Source of the DNA: Chryseobacterium turcicum
GTDB taxonomy: Bacteria; Bacteroidota; Bacteroidia; Flavobacteriales; Weeksellaceae
Assembly (NCBI RefSeq): GCF_021010565.1
Contig: NZ_JAJNAY010000002.1
Coordinates: 744,001-808,000, forward strand
Reading direction: 5' to 3'
Length of the DNA stretch: 64,000 nt
The position numbers and the translations under genes are program-made. Numbering within the stretch: position 1 is the first letter of the stretch; each line of letters opens with the position of its first letter. This document shows, piece after piece, positions 1-7,527 of the stretch. The notes below the pieces were generated by a model. That model ran no database searches, was not told the origin of the DNA, and was given only the letters and a program-made list of their open reading frames with translations.

Positions 1-1023
1 TTTAGCTTTAGGCTTTTCTGTTGCAGGAGTTGTCGTAGATGCAGCAGGTTTTGGTTTATCTACCGTAGTTGTAGCTTTTGCTGAACTTACACTTGGTTTT
101 GTAGTCTCAGCTTTAGGAGATTCCTTTTTCTGAGGCGCAGGAGCCGGAACTGGATCATTCACTGGCGGTGCATCCTGAAAATTCGGCACTTCATCATATC
201 TCACCGGAGGCAAAGTAGTATCTACTTTCATTCGGTAAGTAGAGTTAAGTATTTCTATTTTACCACGCAATTCTGCAGGTGTTTTCTTACTCGCCCAGAG
301 GTCAATCTGCATTCCTTGATCTCTCGCATCACCAGATGCTGGATCTTGATAATACACAATATCAGAATCATCATTTCCTCCATCTTCATGATCTACAAGA
401 CCTACTTCAAAAAGATTTCTTGCAATTAAAGCTTTCGCATCTTTCACCGTTAATCCTACAACATTTGGAATGGCAATATTTCGCATAGGGCCAGATCCTA
501 CCACAACGTCAATCACAGAGAATCTAGGGATTTTGGTTCCCGGCTTTATAGAATTTCCTTTAAATAAAATTCTTAAAACTGCATCTTTCTGAATGCTTGG
601 TTCATAAATAGTGTCTGCCACCTTAAGACCTACCTGTTCTAGCCTTTGGAAAGCCAATCCCGAATATTTATTAATCACATCAGGAACTGCAACCGGAGCC
701 CAGCTTTTAGGATTTACCATCAACTGAATAGCTCTTCCGTCTTTTACACGTGACCCAGGAGAAGGATAAACCTTCAGAACCTGAAGAGGTCTGTATTTAG
801 GATTATAGGCTGCGCTGTCAACTTCATAGTCGAGTCCTGTGTCTTCTAATATTTTAACGGCGTCGTGCACAGATTTGTTGACAACATTAGGAACAGGAAT
901 TTCCTGCCCATGATTGGTGTGATACTCCAACCAACGGAAAGTAAGCCATACTAATAGTATAAAAACACCAATGGCTACTAATAAATTCAGTAAAACTTTC
1001 CAATTGAAAAGTGATTTAAGCAT
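1..1023 (-). CDS. PASTA-domain membrane protein (C-terminus cut by window edge)
   Basis: An open frame of 341 codons starts at ATG 1023-1021 and runs off the left edge without a stop. Residues about 8-31 form one membrane helix after a short basic N-terminus. Three PASTA-like repeats follow (about 41-105, 109-178 and 181-246), each opening with a PxV motif such as IPVPNVV, VPDVI or IPNVVG. The tail from about 280 is rich in Pro, Ala, Lys and Thr. PASTA domains bind uncrosslinked peptidoglycan or muropeptides, and here they would be periplasmic. No kinase domain is present, so this is not a PknB-type kinase. It is divergent from ddl, which fits a cell-wall role. Confidence 0.85.
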   Translation of the reverse strand, partial: MLKSLFNWKVLLNLLVAIGVFILLVWLTFRWLEYHTNHGQEIPVPNVVNKSVHDAVKILEDTGLDYEVDSAAYNPKYRPLQVLKVYPSPGSRVKDGRAIQLMVNPKSWAPVAVPDVINKYSGLAFQRLEQVGLKVADTIYEPSIQKDAVLRILFKGNSIKPGTKIPRFSVIDVVVGSGPMRNIAIPNVVGLTVKDAKALIARNLFEVGLVDHEDGGNDDSDIVYYQDPASGDARDQGMQIDLWASKKTPAELRGKIEILNSTYRMKVDTTLPPVRYDEVPNFQDAPPVNDPVPAPAPQKKESPKAETTKPSVSSAKATTTVDKPKPAASTTTPATEKPKAK

Positions 1024-1049
1024 ACTTAAAAATCCTTTAATAATAACGA

Positions 1050-1057
1050 CAAAGATA
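1050..1057 (-). promoter_or_regulatory. -7 element of the PASTA gene
   Basis: TATCTTTG on the minus strand matches the Bacteroidetes consensus TAnnTTTG and ends 26 nt before the ATG. I see no convincing -33 TTG. Confidence 0.5.
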
Positions 1058-1149
1058 ATTAATAATTTTATAATGAAGTTTTTATTTAACAGATTTCGTT
1101 TTTGACTTCAAAAAAAATGAAATTCATTTATTTCAATATATAAAATGTT

Positions 1150-1157
1150 TAAATTTG
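1150..1157 (+). promoter_or_regulatory. -7 element of ddl
   Basis: TAAATTTG ends 20 nt before ATG 1178. It lies inside the longest possible ddl frame, which argues against the upstream ATG at 1145. Confidence 0.55.
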
Positions 1158-1177
1158 CCTTTATTGATAATATGGAT

Positions 1178-2167
1178 ATGAGCAAAAAACACGTTGCCGT
1201 AGTTATGGGAGGCTATTCTGACGAATATAAAGTTTCTATGAAAAGCGGCCAGTTAATATATGACTCCTTAGACAGAGACCTTTATCATGTCTATAAGGTC
1301 ATTATTCTGAAAGATGAATGGTATTTTCTGGATGAAAACGATAATAAAAAACCGATCAACAAAGGTGATTTTTCGGTTACTTTAAATAATAATGAAGCAT
1401 TGAAATTTGATGCATGCTTCAACATTATTCACGGTACACCAGGTGAAAACGGAATTCTTCAGGCATATTGGGACGCTATCGGACAGAAATACACAGGTTG
1501 TGATTTCTACCAAAGCGCATTAACCTTTAATAAAAAAGATACTTTAGCAGTACTTTCAAAATATGGAATACCTTCTGCAAAAAGTGTTTATTTAAGAAAA
1601 GGCGAAAATATTAATGTTGATGAAATTGTTGAATATTTAAATCTTCCTTTGTTTGTAAAACCCAACCAATCAGGATCATCTTTGGGAATTTCTAAAGTAA
1701 AAGAAAAATCGGAACTGATAGCTGCCACCGAAATTGCTTTTAAAGAAGATGATGAAATTTTAATCGAAAGCTTCTTAGACGGAATGGAAGTTTCTGTTGG
1801 AGTGATCGATTTTAAAGGTGAAACTATCGTTTTGGGTATTACAGAAATTGTTCCTCAGAATGAGTTTTTCGATTATGAAGCTAAATATGAAGGTGCTTCA
1901 GAAGAAATTACCCCTGCAAGAATTGATATCGAAACGACAAAAAGAGTAGAAGAAATAGCAAAAAGAGCTTACAATTCTCTTGGAATGAGTGGTTTCTCAA
2001 GAAGTGAATTTATTTTAATGGATGGAATTCCTTATATGCTGGAAATGAATACCAACCCAGGATTTTCTCCGGCAAGCATTCTTCCGCAACAGGCTAAAAT
2101 TTACGGAATTTCAATCAAAGACCTTTGTGGTAATGAAGTTGAAAAAGCTTTACAAAAGAGAAACTAG
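1178..2167 (+). CDS. ddl: D-alanine--D-alanine ligase
   Basis: This ATP-grasp ligase joins two D-Ala residues in the cytoplasm for the peptidoglycan stem peptide. The N-terminus MSKKHVAVVMGGYSDE and the segments FVKPNQSGSSLGISKV, IESFLDGMEVSVGV and MLEMNTNPGFSPAS are the typical nucleotide-, Mg- and substrate-binding parts. The length of 329 aa is normal. The frame is open from ATG 1145, but ATG 1178 is preferred because the family start is MSKK and the -7 box lies between the two ATGs. The TAG stop is the first trimer of a heptamer array that fills the gap to coaD. Confidence 0.96.
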   Translation: MSKKHVAVVMGGYSDEYKVSMKSGQLIYDSLDRDLYHVYKVIILKDEWYFLDENDNKKPINKGDFSVTLNNNEALKFDACFNIIHGTPGENGILQAYWDAIGQKYTGCDFYQSALTFNKKDTLAVLSKYGIPSAKSVYLRKGENINVDEIVEYLNLPLFVKPNQSGSSLGISKVKEKSELIAATEIAFKEDDEILIESFLDGMEVSVGVIDFKGETIVLGITEIVPQNEFFDYEAKYEGASEEITPARIDIETTKRVEEIAKRAYNSLGMSGFSRSEFILMDGIPYMLEMNTNPGFSPASILPQQAKIYGISIKDLCGNEVEKALQKRN

Positions 2168-2192
2168 ATATTAGAAGTTAGATATTAGAGTA
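2165..2192 (+). repeat. Heptamer array, TAGA+3 (4 units)
   Basis: Four consecutive 7-nt units read TAGATAT, TAGAAGT, TAGATAT and TAGAGTA. The first unit begins with the TAG stop codon of ddl. Confidence 0.75.
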
Positions 2193-2194
2193 AC

Positions 2195-2229
2195 ATAACT
2201 CATAATTGATAACCCATAACTTATAATTT
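2195..2229 (+). repeat. Heptamer array, ATAA+3 (5 units)
   Basis: Five consecutive units read ATAACTC, ATAATTG, ATAACCC, ATAACTT and ATAATTT. They lie immediately after the TAGA array and end 9 nt before the coaD ATG. Confidence 0.75.
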
Positions 2230-2238
2230 TATTTGCGC

Positions 2239-2706
2239 ATGAAAATTGCTGTTTTTCCTGGATCGTTTGATCCAATTACTTTAGGACATTATGATATTAT
2301 TGAAAGAGCGGCAGCGCTTTTCGACAAGGTAATTATCGCCATTGGTCAAAATTCTCAGAAAAAATATATGTTTCCCATTGAAAAAAGAATGGAATTCATA
2401 CAAAATTCGGTCGCCGAGTTTCCTAATGTGGAAGTTGATTATTTTGAAGGCTTAACTGTTGATTATTGCTTTGAAAAAAATGCTCAGTTTATATTAAGAG
2501 GACTAAGAAATCCTGCCGACTTTGAATTTGAAAAAGCAATTGCTCATACCAACAGAACTTTAGCCCACAAAAAACTCGAAACCGTTTTTCTTTTGACTTC
2601 ATCAGGAAAATCATTCATCAGCAGCAGTATCGTAAGAGAAATCATCAACCACGGTGGCGAATATGAACTTTTGGTTCCGGAAGCGGTAAGAGTTGAGCAT
2701 AAGTAA
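2239..2706 (+). CDS. coaD: Phosphopantetheine adenylyltransferase
   Basis: The enzyme transfers AMP from ATP to 4'-phosphopantetheine, the penultimate step of coenzyme A synthesis. The N-terminal FPGSFDPITLGHYDII carries the nucleotidyltransferase T/HxGH motif (TLGH). ILRGLRN and the C-terminal ISSSIVREI are the other family signatures. The length of 155 aa matches the family. A TTG six nt upstream is in frame, but ATG 2239 gives the canonical MKIAVFPGSFDP start. The TAA stop is the first part of a heptamer array. Confidence 0.96.
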   Translation: MKIAVFPGSFDPITLGHYDIIERAAALFDKVIIAIGQNSQKKYMFPIEKRMEFIQNSVAEFPNVEVDYFEGLTVDYCFEKNAQFILRGLRNPADFEFEKAIAHTNRTLAHKKLETVFLLTSSGKSFISSSIVREIINHGGEYELLVPEAVRVEHK

Positions 2707-2731
2707 TGAATAATTGGTAATGAGTAATTTT
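2704..2731 (+). repeat. Left heptamer array flanking the four-helix-bundle gene
   Basis: Units TAATGAA, TAATTGG, TAATGAG and TAATTTT begin on the coaD stop codon. Positions 2704-2728 are the inverted complement of 3115-3139 with one mismatch in 25. Confidence 0.8.
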
Positions 2732-2747
2732 AAATACAGTCACATTT

Positions 2748-3107
2748 ATGGATTTCAACCAAATCTTTAGAGACAGAACTAAAATTTTTTCTGTGCTGAT
2801 TATTAAATCTCTATCACCATTACCTTCTTCAGATGCACTTTCGATTATTAGAAAACAAATTATAAGATCTGCAACTTCTGTTGCAGCAAATTACAGAGCG
2901 GTTTCGCGAGCTAGATCTGATAAAGAACGATTTGCAAAAATGTGTATTGTAGTAGAAGAAATAGATGAAACTCAACTTTGGCTTGAAATAATTGAAGAAC
3001 TTGAATATCTGGAATTAGAAAAATTATTAGCTTTAAAATCAGAATGCGAAGAATTAGTTAAAGTAATGACAACTTATAAGTTTAAATTGTCACAAAGCTT
3101 ACAATAG
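2748..3107 (+). CDS. Four-helix-bundle protein, 23S rRNA intervening-sequence type
   Basis: The protein has 119 aa. The segment SDALSIIRKQIIRSATSVAANYR, then RARSDKERFAKMCIVVEEIDETQLWLEII, is typical of the S23/IVP family (TIGR02436-like): small basic bundle proteins first found inside 23S rRNA intervening sequences and also common as free-standing genes. The molecular role is not established; nucleic-acid binding is usually assumed. The gene sits in an otherwise co-directional ddl-coaD-TRIC run. It is bracketed by inverted heptamer arrays at 2704-2731 and 3112-3139, which suggests gene and arrays arrived as one unit. Confidence 0.88.
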   Translation: MDFNQIFRDRTKIFSVLIIKSLSPLPSSDALSIIRKQIIRSATSVAANYRAVSRARSDKERFAKMCIVVEEIDETQLWLEIIEELEYLELEKLLALKSECEELVKVMTTYKFKLSQSLQ

Positions 3108-3111
3108 TCAC

Positions 3112-3139
3112 CCTATTACTCATTACCAATTACTCATTA
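3112..3139 (-). repeat. Right heptamer array flanking the four-helix-bundle gene
   Basis: On the minus strand the units are TAATGAG, TAATTGG, TAATGAG and TAATAGG. This is the inverted partner of the array at 2704-2731 and ends 10 nt before the next start codon. Confidence 0.8.
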
Positions 3140-3149
3140 ATCATACTCA

Positions 3150-3782
3150 ATGCACGAACAAATCAATTTTGCGATAGAAATTCTGGGTACGATATCGTTT
3201 TCGATGTCGGGAAGTTTTGCTGCGATGCAGAAAAGGCTGGATCCATTCGGTGTTTTGATTATCGCCTTCGTAACATCTGTTGGCGGGGGAACGGTAAGAG
3301 ATTTACTGCTCGATGTTCCAGTATTTTGGATGCATGACCTTCTGTTGTGTGGAGTGATTTTGGTAACCTGTATTTTTTCAATGATCTTTAAATCTATTGA
3401 GAAAAATTTTAAAGTAACTTTATTTATCTTCGATAGCTTCGGACTGGGATTATTCACTCTGATTGGTGTTCAGAAAGGTTTAAATGCTGATATCCATCCT
3501 TTAATTTGTATCGGGCTCGGAACGATTACGGGCTGTTTCGGTGGGATTATCCGGGATATTTTACTCAATAGAATTCCCTTAATTTTCCGAAAAGAAATTT
3601 ATGCAAGCGCCTGTATTATTGGCGGTGCAACATTTTTATTATTGACTACTTTCACCAATTTATCATATACCGTAATTCAGGTTTTCACTATTTTATTGAT
3701 TGTTACCATTAGAACATTGGCTGTAAAATATCAGTGGCAAATGCCTAAGTTTTATGGTTACGTAAATGATTCTGAGATGTAG
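3150..3782 (+). CDS. TRIC/UPF0126-family membrane channel
   Basis: This 210-aa integral membrane protein has about seven hydrophobic segments and an internal duplication. The two halves carry the related glycine-rich signatures TSVGGGTVRDLLLD and GTITGCFGGIIRDILL. This is the bacterial YadS/YicG family, whose characterised members are trimeric cation channels. The start is ATG 3150 (MHEQINFAIEILGT), right after the heptamer array. The substrate here is unknown. Confidence 0.88.
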   Translation: MHEQINFAIEILGTISFSMSGSFAAMQKRLDPFGVLIIAFVTSVGGGTVRDLLLDVPVFWMHDLLLCGVILVTCIFSMIFKSIEKNFKVTLFIFDSFGLGLFTLIGVQKGLNADIHPLICIGLGTITGCFGGIIRDILLNRIPLIFRKEIYASACIIGGATFLLLTTFTNLSYTVIQVFTILLIVTIRTLAVKYQWQMPKFYGYVNDSEM

Positions 3783-3787
3783 ATTTT

Positions 3788-4324
3788 ATGAATCAGATTG
3801 AAATTAATATATCTTCTTTTTCAGAATCAACAAATTTTCAAATTACAGAAATTAATGATTCTTACACTATCATAATGAAGGTTCTTGATGAAATTATTGA
3901 TAGTGAGTCTTTTGAAAATGAACAACATGAGCTATTTGAAAAAATATATCAAAAAATTCAAAATAATGAAAGACATCAATTGGGAAAACTTGCAGAGCAA
4001 TTAAATCAACTTAGTGAAAAGCATTTAAGATATAAAACGCTTTCATTGGAATTTAGTAAAGATGATAATTCAAACTATCATTTACTGTTTCAATCTATAA
4101 ATAAATACGAATCTGAAAGTTCGGAAGAACAAGAAAATGAGAGAACAAAGGCAATTTTGGATGGCTATTCTGTAATTTTGAAAACAAAATCTGACTTTTG
4201 TAGAATACATGCACCAGATAATAATTCGCATCCAATTTTAATAAATTTCATAAAATCTACCACAAATTTGCTTAAAGAAGAATACCCTATAGATTTTCAA
4301 AATAAAAAAATCATTAATCTATAA
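3788..4324 (+). CDS. Hypothetical protein, 178 aa
   Basis: I do not recognise this gene. It encodes a soluble-looking acidic protein without signal peptide or membrane segment, rich in Glu, Asn and Ser, with a probably helical middle (about 35-85). It starts 5 nt after the channel gene stop, so it is probably co-transcribed, and is followed directly by a terminator hairpin. The AT-rich codon use resembles the neighbours. Confidence 0.6.
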   Translation: MNQIEINISSFSESTNFQITEINDSYTIIMKVLDEIIDSESFENEQHELFEKIYQKIQNNERHQLGKLAEQLNQLSEKHLRYKTLSLEFSKDDNSNYHLLFQSINKYESESSEEQENERTKAILDGYSVILKTKSDFCRIHAPDNNSHPILINFIKSTTNLLKEEYPIDFQNKKIINL

Positions 4325-4329
4325 ATAAA

Positions 4330-4368
4330 AATGCACCTGATCTCTCAAGTGCATTCTATTTTTTTAAG
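4330..4368. terminator. Bidirectional terminator between convergent genes
   Basis: AATGCACCTGA pairs with TCAAGTGCATT around the loop TCTC, followed by a T-run on the plus strand. It serves the hypothetical gene (+) and possibly the TPR-like gene (-). Confidence 0.75.
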
Positions 4369-4376
4369 CAAACTTC

Positions 4377-4943
4377 TTAAAACTTCCCTCTATTTCTCAT
4401 ATTAGGATTGTGCATATGCTTTTGCATGGTTGGCATTTTCAACTGGTCTTTCAACATTTTGATTTGATCTGCCATCATCCCCGCAGAGTCTAATCTTTTT
4501 GCTTCCTCCAAAAGTTTTTGCCCCTCTTGTTTTCTGCCTTTAGAAATTGCTCCGGCTGCCAAATTAAGCGTTGCCATTGCACGGTCATGTTTCATATTCA
4601 AACCATAATCCAATGCTTTTCTCATCAAAGGCTCTACTTGTGTAGGATGTTCCTGAGCTAAAACCAAACCTTGTAGATAATGATAATATCCATATTGGTT
4701 TTTATGAAGCTCTGTTTTATAATCTTTAATATTATTTAAAAATTTTGAAGCTTTAATCATGTCTTGTTTTCTCAACTGCCAAAAAGCTAAAAGGATATTT
4801 TCGTTCTTAAAAAATAAGAAAATCGGCAATGCTGATAAAAGGAAAATTACAATTCCCCAGCCTAGATTTCTTGTGAAAATCATCATATAAAGACCTCCAA
4901 TAATTAGAAGTGCTGCAACTATGATTTTTATGTACTTATTCAT
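4377..4943 (-). CDS. Membrane-anchored TPR-like protein
   Basis: Two adjacent hydrophobic helices lie at about 6-22 and 27-46. The cytoplasmic part that follows contains TPR-like helix pairs (YHYLQGLVLAQEHPTQVEPLMRKALDYG and MATLNLAAGAISKGRKQEGQKLLEEAKRL). The C-terminus is Met-, Asn- and His-rich (MQKHMHNPNMRNRGKF). The 188-aa protein probably scaffolds an assembly at the inner membrane, but no specific role can be read. Its promoter element is at 4962-4969. Confidence 0.7.
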   Translation of the reverse strand: MNKYIKIIVAALLIIGGLYMMIFTRNLGWGIVIFLLSALPIFLFFKNENILLAFWQLRKQDMIKASKFLNNIKDYKTELHKNQYGYYHYLQGLVLAQEHPTQVEPLMRKALDYGLNMKHDRAMATLNLAAGAISKGRKQEGQKLLEEAKRLDSAGMMADQIKMLKDQLKMPTMQKHMHNPNMRNRGKF

Positions 4944-4961
4944 TATTAAATTTTAGAAGTG

Positions 4962-4969
4962 CAAAGGTA
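4962..4969 (-). promoter_or_regulatory. -7 element of the TPR-like gene
   Basis: TACCTTTG on the minus strand ends 18 nt before the ATG at 4943. Confidence 0.5.
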
Positions 4970-4979
4970 ATAAATTTGG

Positions 4980-5066
4980 TTGATAGTTGTTAGTTTACGC
5001 TCAATTGTTAATACTTTTCTAGAACAATTTTTACGTATTAAATAACAATTGACCTATAACTATTTA
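4980..5066. repeat. Imperfect palindromic repeat
   Basis: TCAATTGTTA (5001-5010) is mirrored by TAACAATTGA (5043-5052). Outer arms containing ATAGTT and AACTAT, and inner GTATTA, add further pairing. The word structure resembles the heptamer arrays but is more decayed. Confidence 0.5.
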
Positions 5067-5554
5067 GTTTCAATTTTTTCGTAAGTCTGAAAATAGAAAT
5101 CATATTGATTTTTTTCATCTTTTTCATGAAAAACTTCCTCCGTTTTTTTCCAAACTTTTTCATTAATTTTAGGAAAGTAAGTATCCGCTTCAAGATTTGC
5201 TTTTACCAAAGTCACTTCAAGACGGTCTGCAATTTCCATGGTTTGTTCGTAGACGTTTCCGCCACCGATGATGAAAATATTTTCGTCAATTTTTTTTGCA
5301 AACTTTATCGCTTCTTTAATGCTTCCAACTATTAAAACCCCTTCCTGAAACCAGTTTTTCTTTCTCGAAACAACAATATTCGTACGGTTAGGAAGCGCTT
5401 TGCCTATACTTTCAAAGGTTTTTCTTCCCATGATAATCGGATGTCCCGAAGTTAGGTCTTTAAAATGTTTTAAATCTTTCGGAAGATGCCACAATAACTG
5501 ATTACCAGAACCAATCTCATTTTTTTCTCCCATTGCCACCACAATTGTTGTCAT
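5060..5554 (-). CDS. folA: Dihydrofolate reductase
   Basis: The enzyme reduces dihydrofolate to tetrahydrofolate with NADPH in the cytoplasm. The 164-aa chain shows the folate site NQLLWHLPKDLKHFK, the NADPH-binding IIMGRKTFESIGKALPNRTNIVVSR and the IFIIGGGNVYEQ glycine motif. Length is typical of chromosomal DHFR. thyA is not adjacent. Its -7 box is at 5570-5577, back to back with that of lemA. Confidence 0.96.
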   Translation of the reverse strand: MTTIVVAMGEKNEIGSGNQLLWHLPKDLKHFKDLTSGHPIIMGRKTFESIGKALPNRTNIVVSRKKNWFQEGVLIVGSIKEAIKFAKKIDENIFIIGGGNVYEQTMEIADRLEVTLVKANLEADTYFPKINEKVWKKTEEVFHEKDEKNQYDFYFQTYEKIETK

Positions 5555-5569
5555 TCAATAAATTTTCCG

Positions 5570-5577
5570 CAAAATTA
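5570..5577 (-). promoter_or_regulatory. -7 element of folA
   Basis: TAATTTTG on the minus strand ends 15 nt before the folA ATG. Confidence 0.6.
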
Positions 5578-5589
5578 GCACTTAATTTG

Positions 5590-5597
5590 TATATTTG
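5590..5597 (+). promoter_or_regulatory. -7 element of the lemA operon
   Basis: TATATTTG is a perfect consensus match divergent from the folA box, with about 95 nt of leader before the lemA ATG. The leader contains a 17-codon ORF. Confidence 0.5.
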
Positions 5598-5629
5598 GTT
5601 AGCACAAAAAAATAATAAAAATTTAAACA

Positions 5630-5683
5630 ATGAAATCACCATTCAAGAAGATTGGTCATTTCACAGACTATTTGAAACATTAA
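5630..5683 (+). CDS. Possible leader peptide upstream of lemA, 17 aa
   Basis: ATG 5630 opens the frame MKSPFKKIGHFTDYLKH and ends in TAA, 10 nt before the lemA ATG and about 33 nt after the promoter box. It could be a translated leader ORF or chance. Nothing beyond its placement supports expression. Confidence 0.3.
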   Translation: MKSPFKKIGHFTDYLKH

Positions 5684-5693
5684 AAATTCACAT

Positions 5694-6302
5694 ATGAAAA
5701 ATAAAGGCTGTCTGAGCGCCGGAACAATCGGTATTGCTCTTCTTATTATCGTTGGAGTACTTTTTTTCTGGGGAAAAAACGGATACAATAATTTTGTAGC
5801 TCAGGAACAAAAAGTTGATGCAAAATGGGCTAACGTACAAACCGTATATCAAAAAAGAGCCAACTTAATTCCCAATCTTGAAAGAACAGTAAAGTCATAT
5901 TCAAAATTTGAGCAGGAAACATTGACGAAAGTTGTAGAAGCTCGTTCAAAAGCTACTTCTATCAACATCGACCCATCTAATCTTACCGAAGCTGATATGG
6001 TTAAATTTCAGGCTGCACAAGGAGAATTATCCGGTGCATTGAGCCGATTAATGGCGGTAGTAGAATCTTACCCTAATCTGAAAGCAGATCAACAATACAT
6101 TAATTTTCAGAGAGAATATATTGCTATAGAAAACAGCATCAGAACCGAAACAGTGTATTACAACGATGCTGCTAGAGATTATAATATTTCTATCAAACAG
6201 TTTCCGAACAATATTTTGGCAAACTTTACCAATTTCAAAGAAAAACCTTTATTTAAAGCACAAGCTGGAGCAGAAAATGCACCAAGCGTATTTACAGAAT
6301 AA
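5694..6302 (+). CDS. lemA: LemA family protein
   Basis: An N-terminal membrane anchor (IGIALLIIVGVLFFWGKNGYNNF) is followed by the LemA helical domain with the signature QEQKVDAKWANVQTVYQKRANLIPNL. The 202-aa length is normal. LemA proteins are anchored helical bundles of unclear function that commonly sit with TPM-domain genes, as here. The TAA stop overlaps the next ATG (TAATG), so the genes are translationally coupled. Confidence 0.93.
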   Translation: MKNKGCLSAGTIGIALLIIVGVLFFWGKNGYNNFVAQEQKVDAKWANVQTVYQKRANLIPNLERTVKSYSKFEQETLTKVVEARSKATSINIDPSNLTEADMVKFQAAQGELSGALSRLMAVVESYPNLKADQQYINFQREYIAIENSIRTETVYYNDAARDYNISIKQFPNNILANFTNFKEKPLFKAQAGAENAPSVFTE

Positions 6303-6730
6303 TGAGTCGTTTTTTAACAGATCAGCAGATTACTTCTCTCGTAGAAGCTATTCAGTCGGCAGAGCAACATTCTACCGGAGAAATTCGCGTACATATTGAT
6401 TCTACAACAGATAATCAGACTGCAGAAACTGCTTTTGAGGTTTTTAAAGAGCTCTGTCAAAATAAAACGGCCGAAAAAAATGCTGTTCTTTTTCATGTGA
6501 ATTTTGAGAAAAAATATTTGACAATCATCGGTGACACCGGAATTCACGAAAAAGTACATCAGTCTTACTGGGATCACTTGCACGATTATATTACTTCAGA
6601 ATTTGCTAAAGGTCATTTTTATCAGGCTTTAAAAAGTGGAATTCTGGAAACCGGTTTAGAACTAAAAAAATACTTCCCATTAAAAGGAGAAAATCACAAC
6701 GAATTGCCCAATGAGATTACATTCTCTTAA
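6302..6730 (+). CDS. TPM-domain protein, cytoplasmic
   Basis: This 142-aa protein has no signal peptide. It opens with MSRFLTDQQITSLVEAIQ and STGEIRVHID, the beginning of the TPM (TLP18.3/Psb32/MOLO-1) fold, and contains the typical GDTGIHEKV segment. TPM domains are associated with quality control or turnover of membrane proteins in plants; the bacterial role is open. It overlaps lemA by 1 nt and the next gene by 20 nt. Confidence 0.85.
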   Translation: MSRFLTDQQITSLVEAIQSAEQHSTGEIRVHIDSTTDNQTAETAFEVFKELCQNKTAEKNAVLFHVNFEKKYLTIIGDTGIHEKVHQSYWDHLHDYITSEFAKGHFYQALKSGILETGLELKKYFPLKGENHNELPNEITFS

Positions 6731-7514
6731 AATATTTTTCACATTTATCTTAGTTTGCTGTTATGGTTTTTTATCAGCACAGTACACTATTCCCGAAAAG
6801 CCAGCAGTCTTATACCCTGTATATGACGAAGCAAATCTTCTTACTCAACAGGAAAAAGATGAGTTGAATAACAAACTCATCAAGTTTGCAGATTCTACCT
6901 CAACGGAAATAGCAATTATCATTATTCCTTCTACAAAAGGGGAAGATGTAAATTATTTGGCGACTATGTATGGCGAAAAATGGGGAATTGGGCAAAAAGA
7001 TGTCGATAACGGAGTAGTTTTTCTGATTGCTAAAGACGACAGAACGATGTCGATTCAGCAAGGAAGAGCGGTTGAGCAATATTTAACAGCCTCAGTTGCC
7101 GGACAGATTTTAGATTACATCGTCACACCCAATTTCAGACAGGGAAAATGGTATGAAGGGATTAATACCGGAACAAATGCCATTATGGAAGCAGTTCAGG
7201 GAAAATTTAAACCTATTGCAAACAAGAACAAATCGGGAGAAATCAGTGTTACAAAACTGCTCGTTATTGCTTTTGTTATCTTTATCATCATCGTCATTTT
7301 TTTTGGAAATCGAGGTGGTGGAGATGATGATGACGACATTACGATAAGCCGTAGAGGAAGAAGAAATTATCCCGGTGGATTTTTTCCATTCCCTTTCCCA
7401 GGAAGTTTTGGGGGCGGTGGATTCGGTGGCGGAAGTTCTCGTGGCGGAGGTGGTTTCGGAGGATTCGGCGGCGGCGGAAGTTTTGGCGGTGGCGGAGCTT
7501 CTGGAGGTTGGTAG
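6711..7514 (+). CDS. TPM-domain membrane protein with glycine-rich tail
   Basis: The signal peptide is MRLHSLKIFFTFILVCCYGFLSAQ. A TPM domain follows (about 30-165: VYDEANLLTQQEKDELN, IAIIIIPSTKGEDVNYLATMYGEKWGIGQKDVDNGVVFLIA). Next are a membrane helix (about 183-200), an Asp run (DDDDD) and a low-complexity Gly/Ser/Phe tail ending SGGW. This architecture is widespread in the YgcG-like family. The TPM domain is predicted periplasmic and the tail cytoplasmic, unlike the soluble TPM protein encoded just upstream. Confidence 0.88.
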   Translation: MRLHSLKIFFTFILVCCYGFLSAQYTIPEKPAVLYPVYDEANLLTQQEKDELNNKLIKFADSTSTEIAIIIIPSTKGEDVNYLATMYGEKWGIGQKDVDNGVVFLIAKDDRTMSIQQGRAVEQYLTASVAGQILDYIVTPNFRQGKWYEGINTGTNAIMEAVQGKFKPIANKNKSGEISVTKLLVIAFVIFIIIVIFFGNRGGGDDDDDITISRRGRRNYPGGFFPFPFPGSFGGGGFGGGSSRGGGGFGGFGGGGSFGGGGASGGW

Positions 7515-7527
7515 ATTTAAATATTAA

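Noticed and set aside
1145..1177. Longer N-terminus for D-Ala-D-Ala ligase from ATG 1145
   Set aside because: A consensus -7 box lies within this extension, and the family N-terminus corresponds to ATG 1178.
2704..3139. Insertion sequence with terminal inverted repeats
   Set aside because: The enclosed gene is a four-helix-bundle protein, not a transposase, and no target duplication is visible. Reported instead as an inverted-array-flanked unit.
7379..7514. Possible frameshift or slippage in the Gly/Ser-rich end of the membrane TPM gene
   Set aside because: A Gly-rich tail ending in SGGW is normal for this family, and the frame ends cleanly at TAG.
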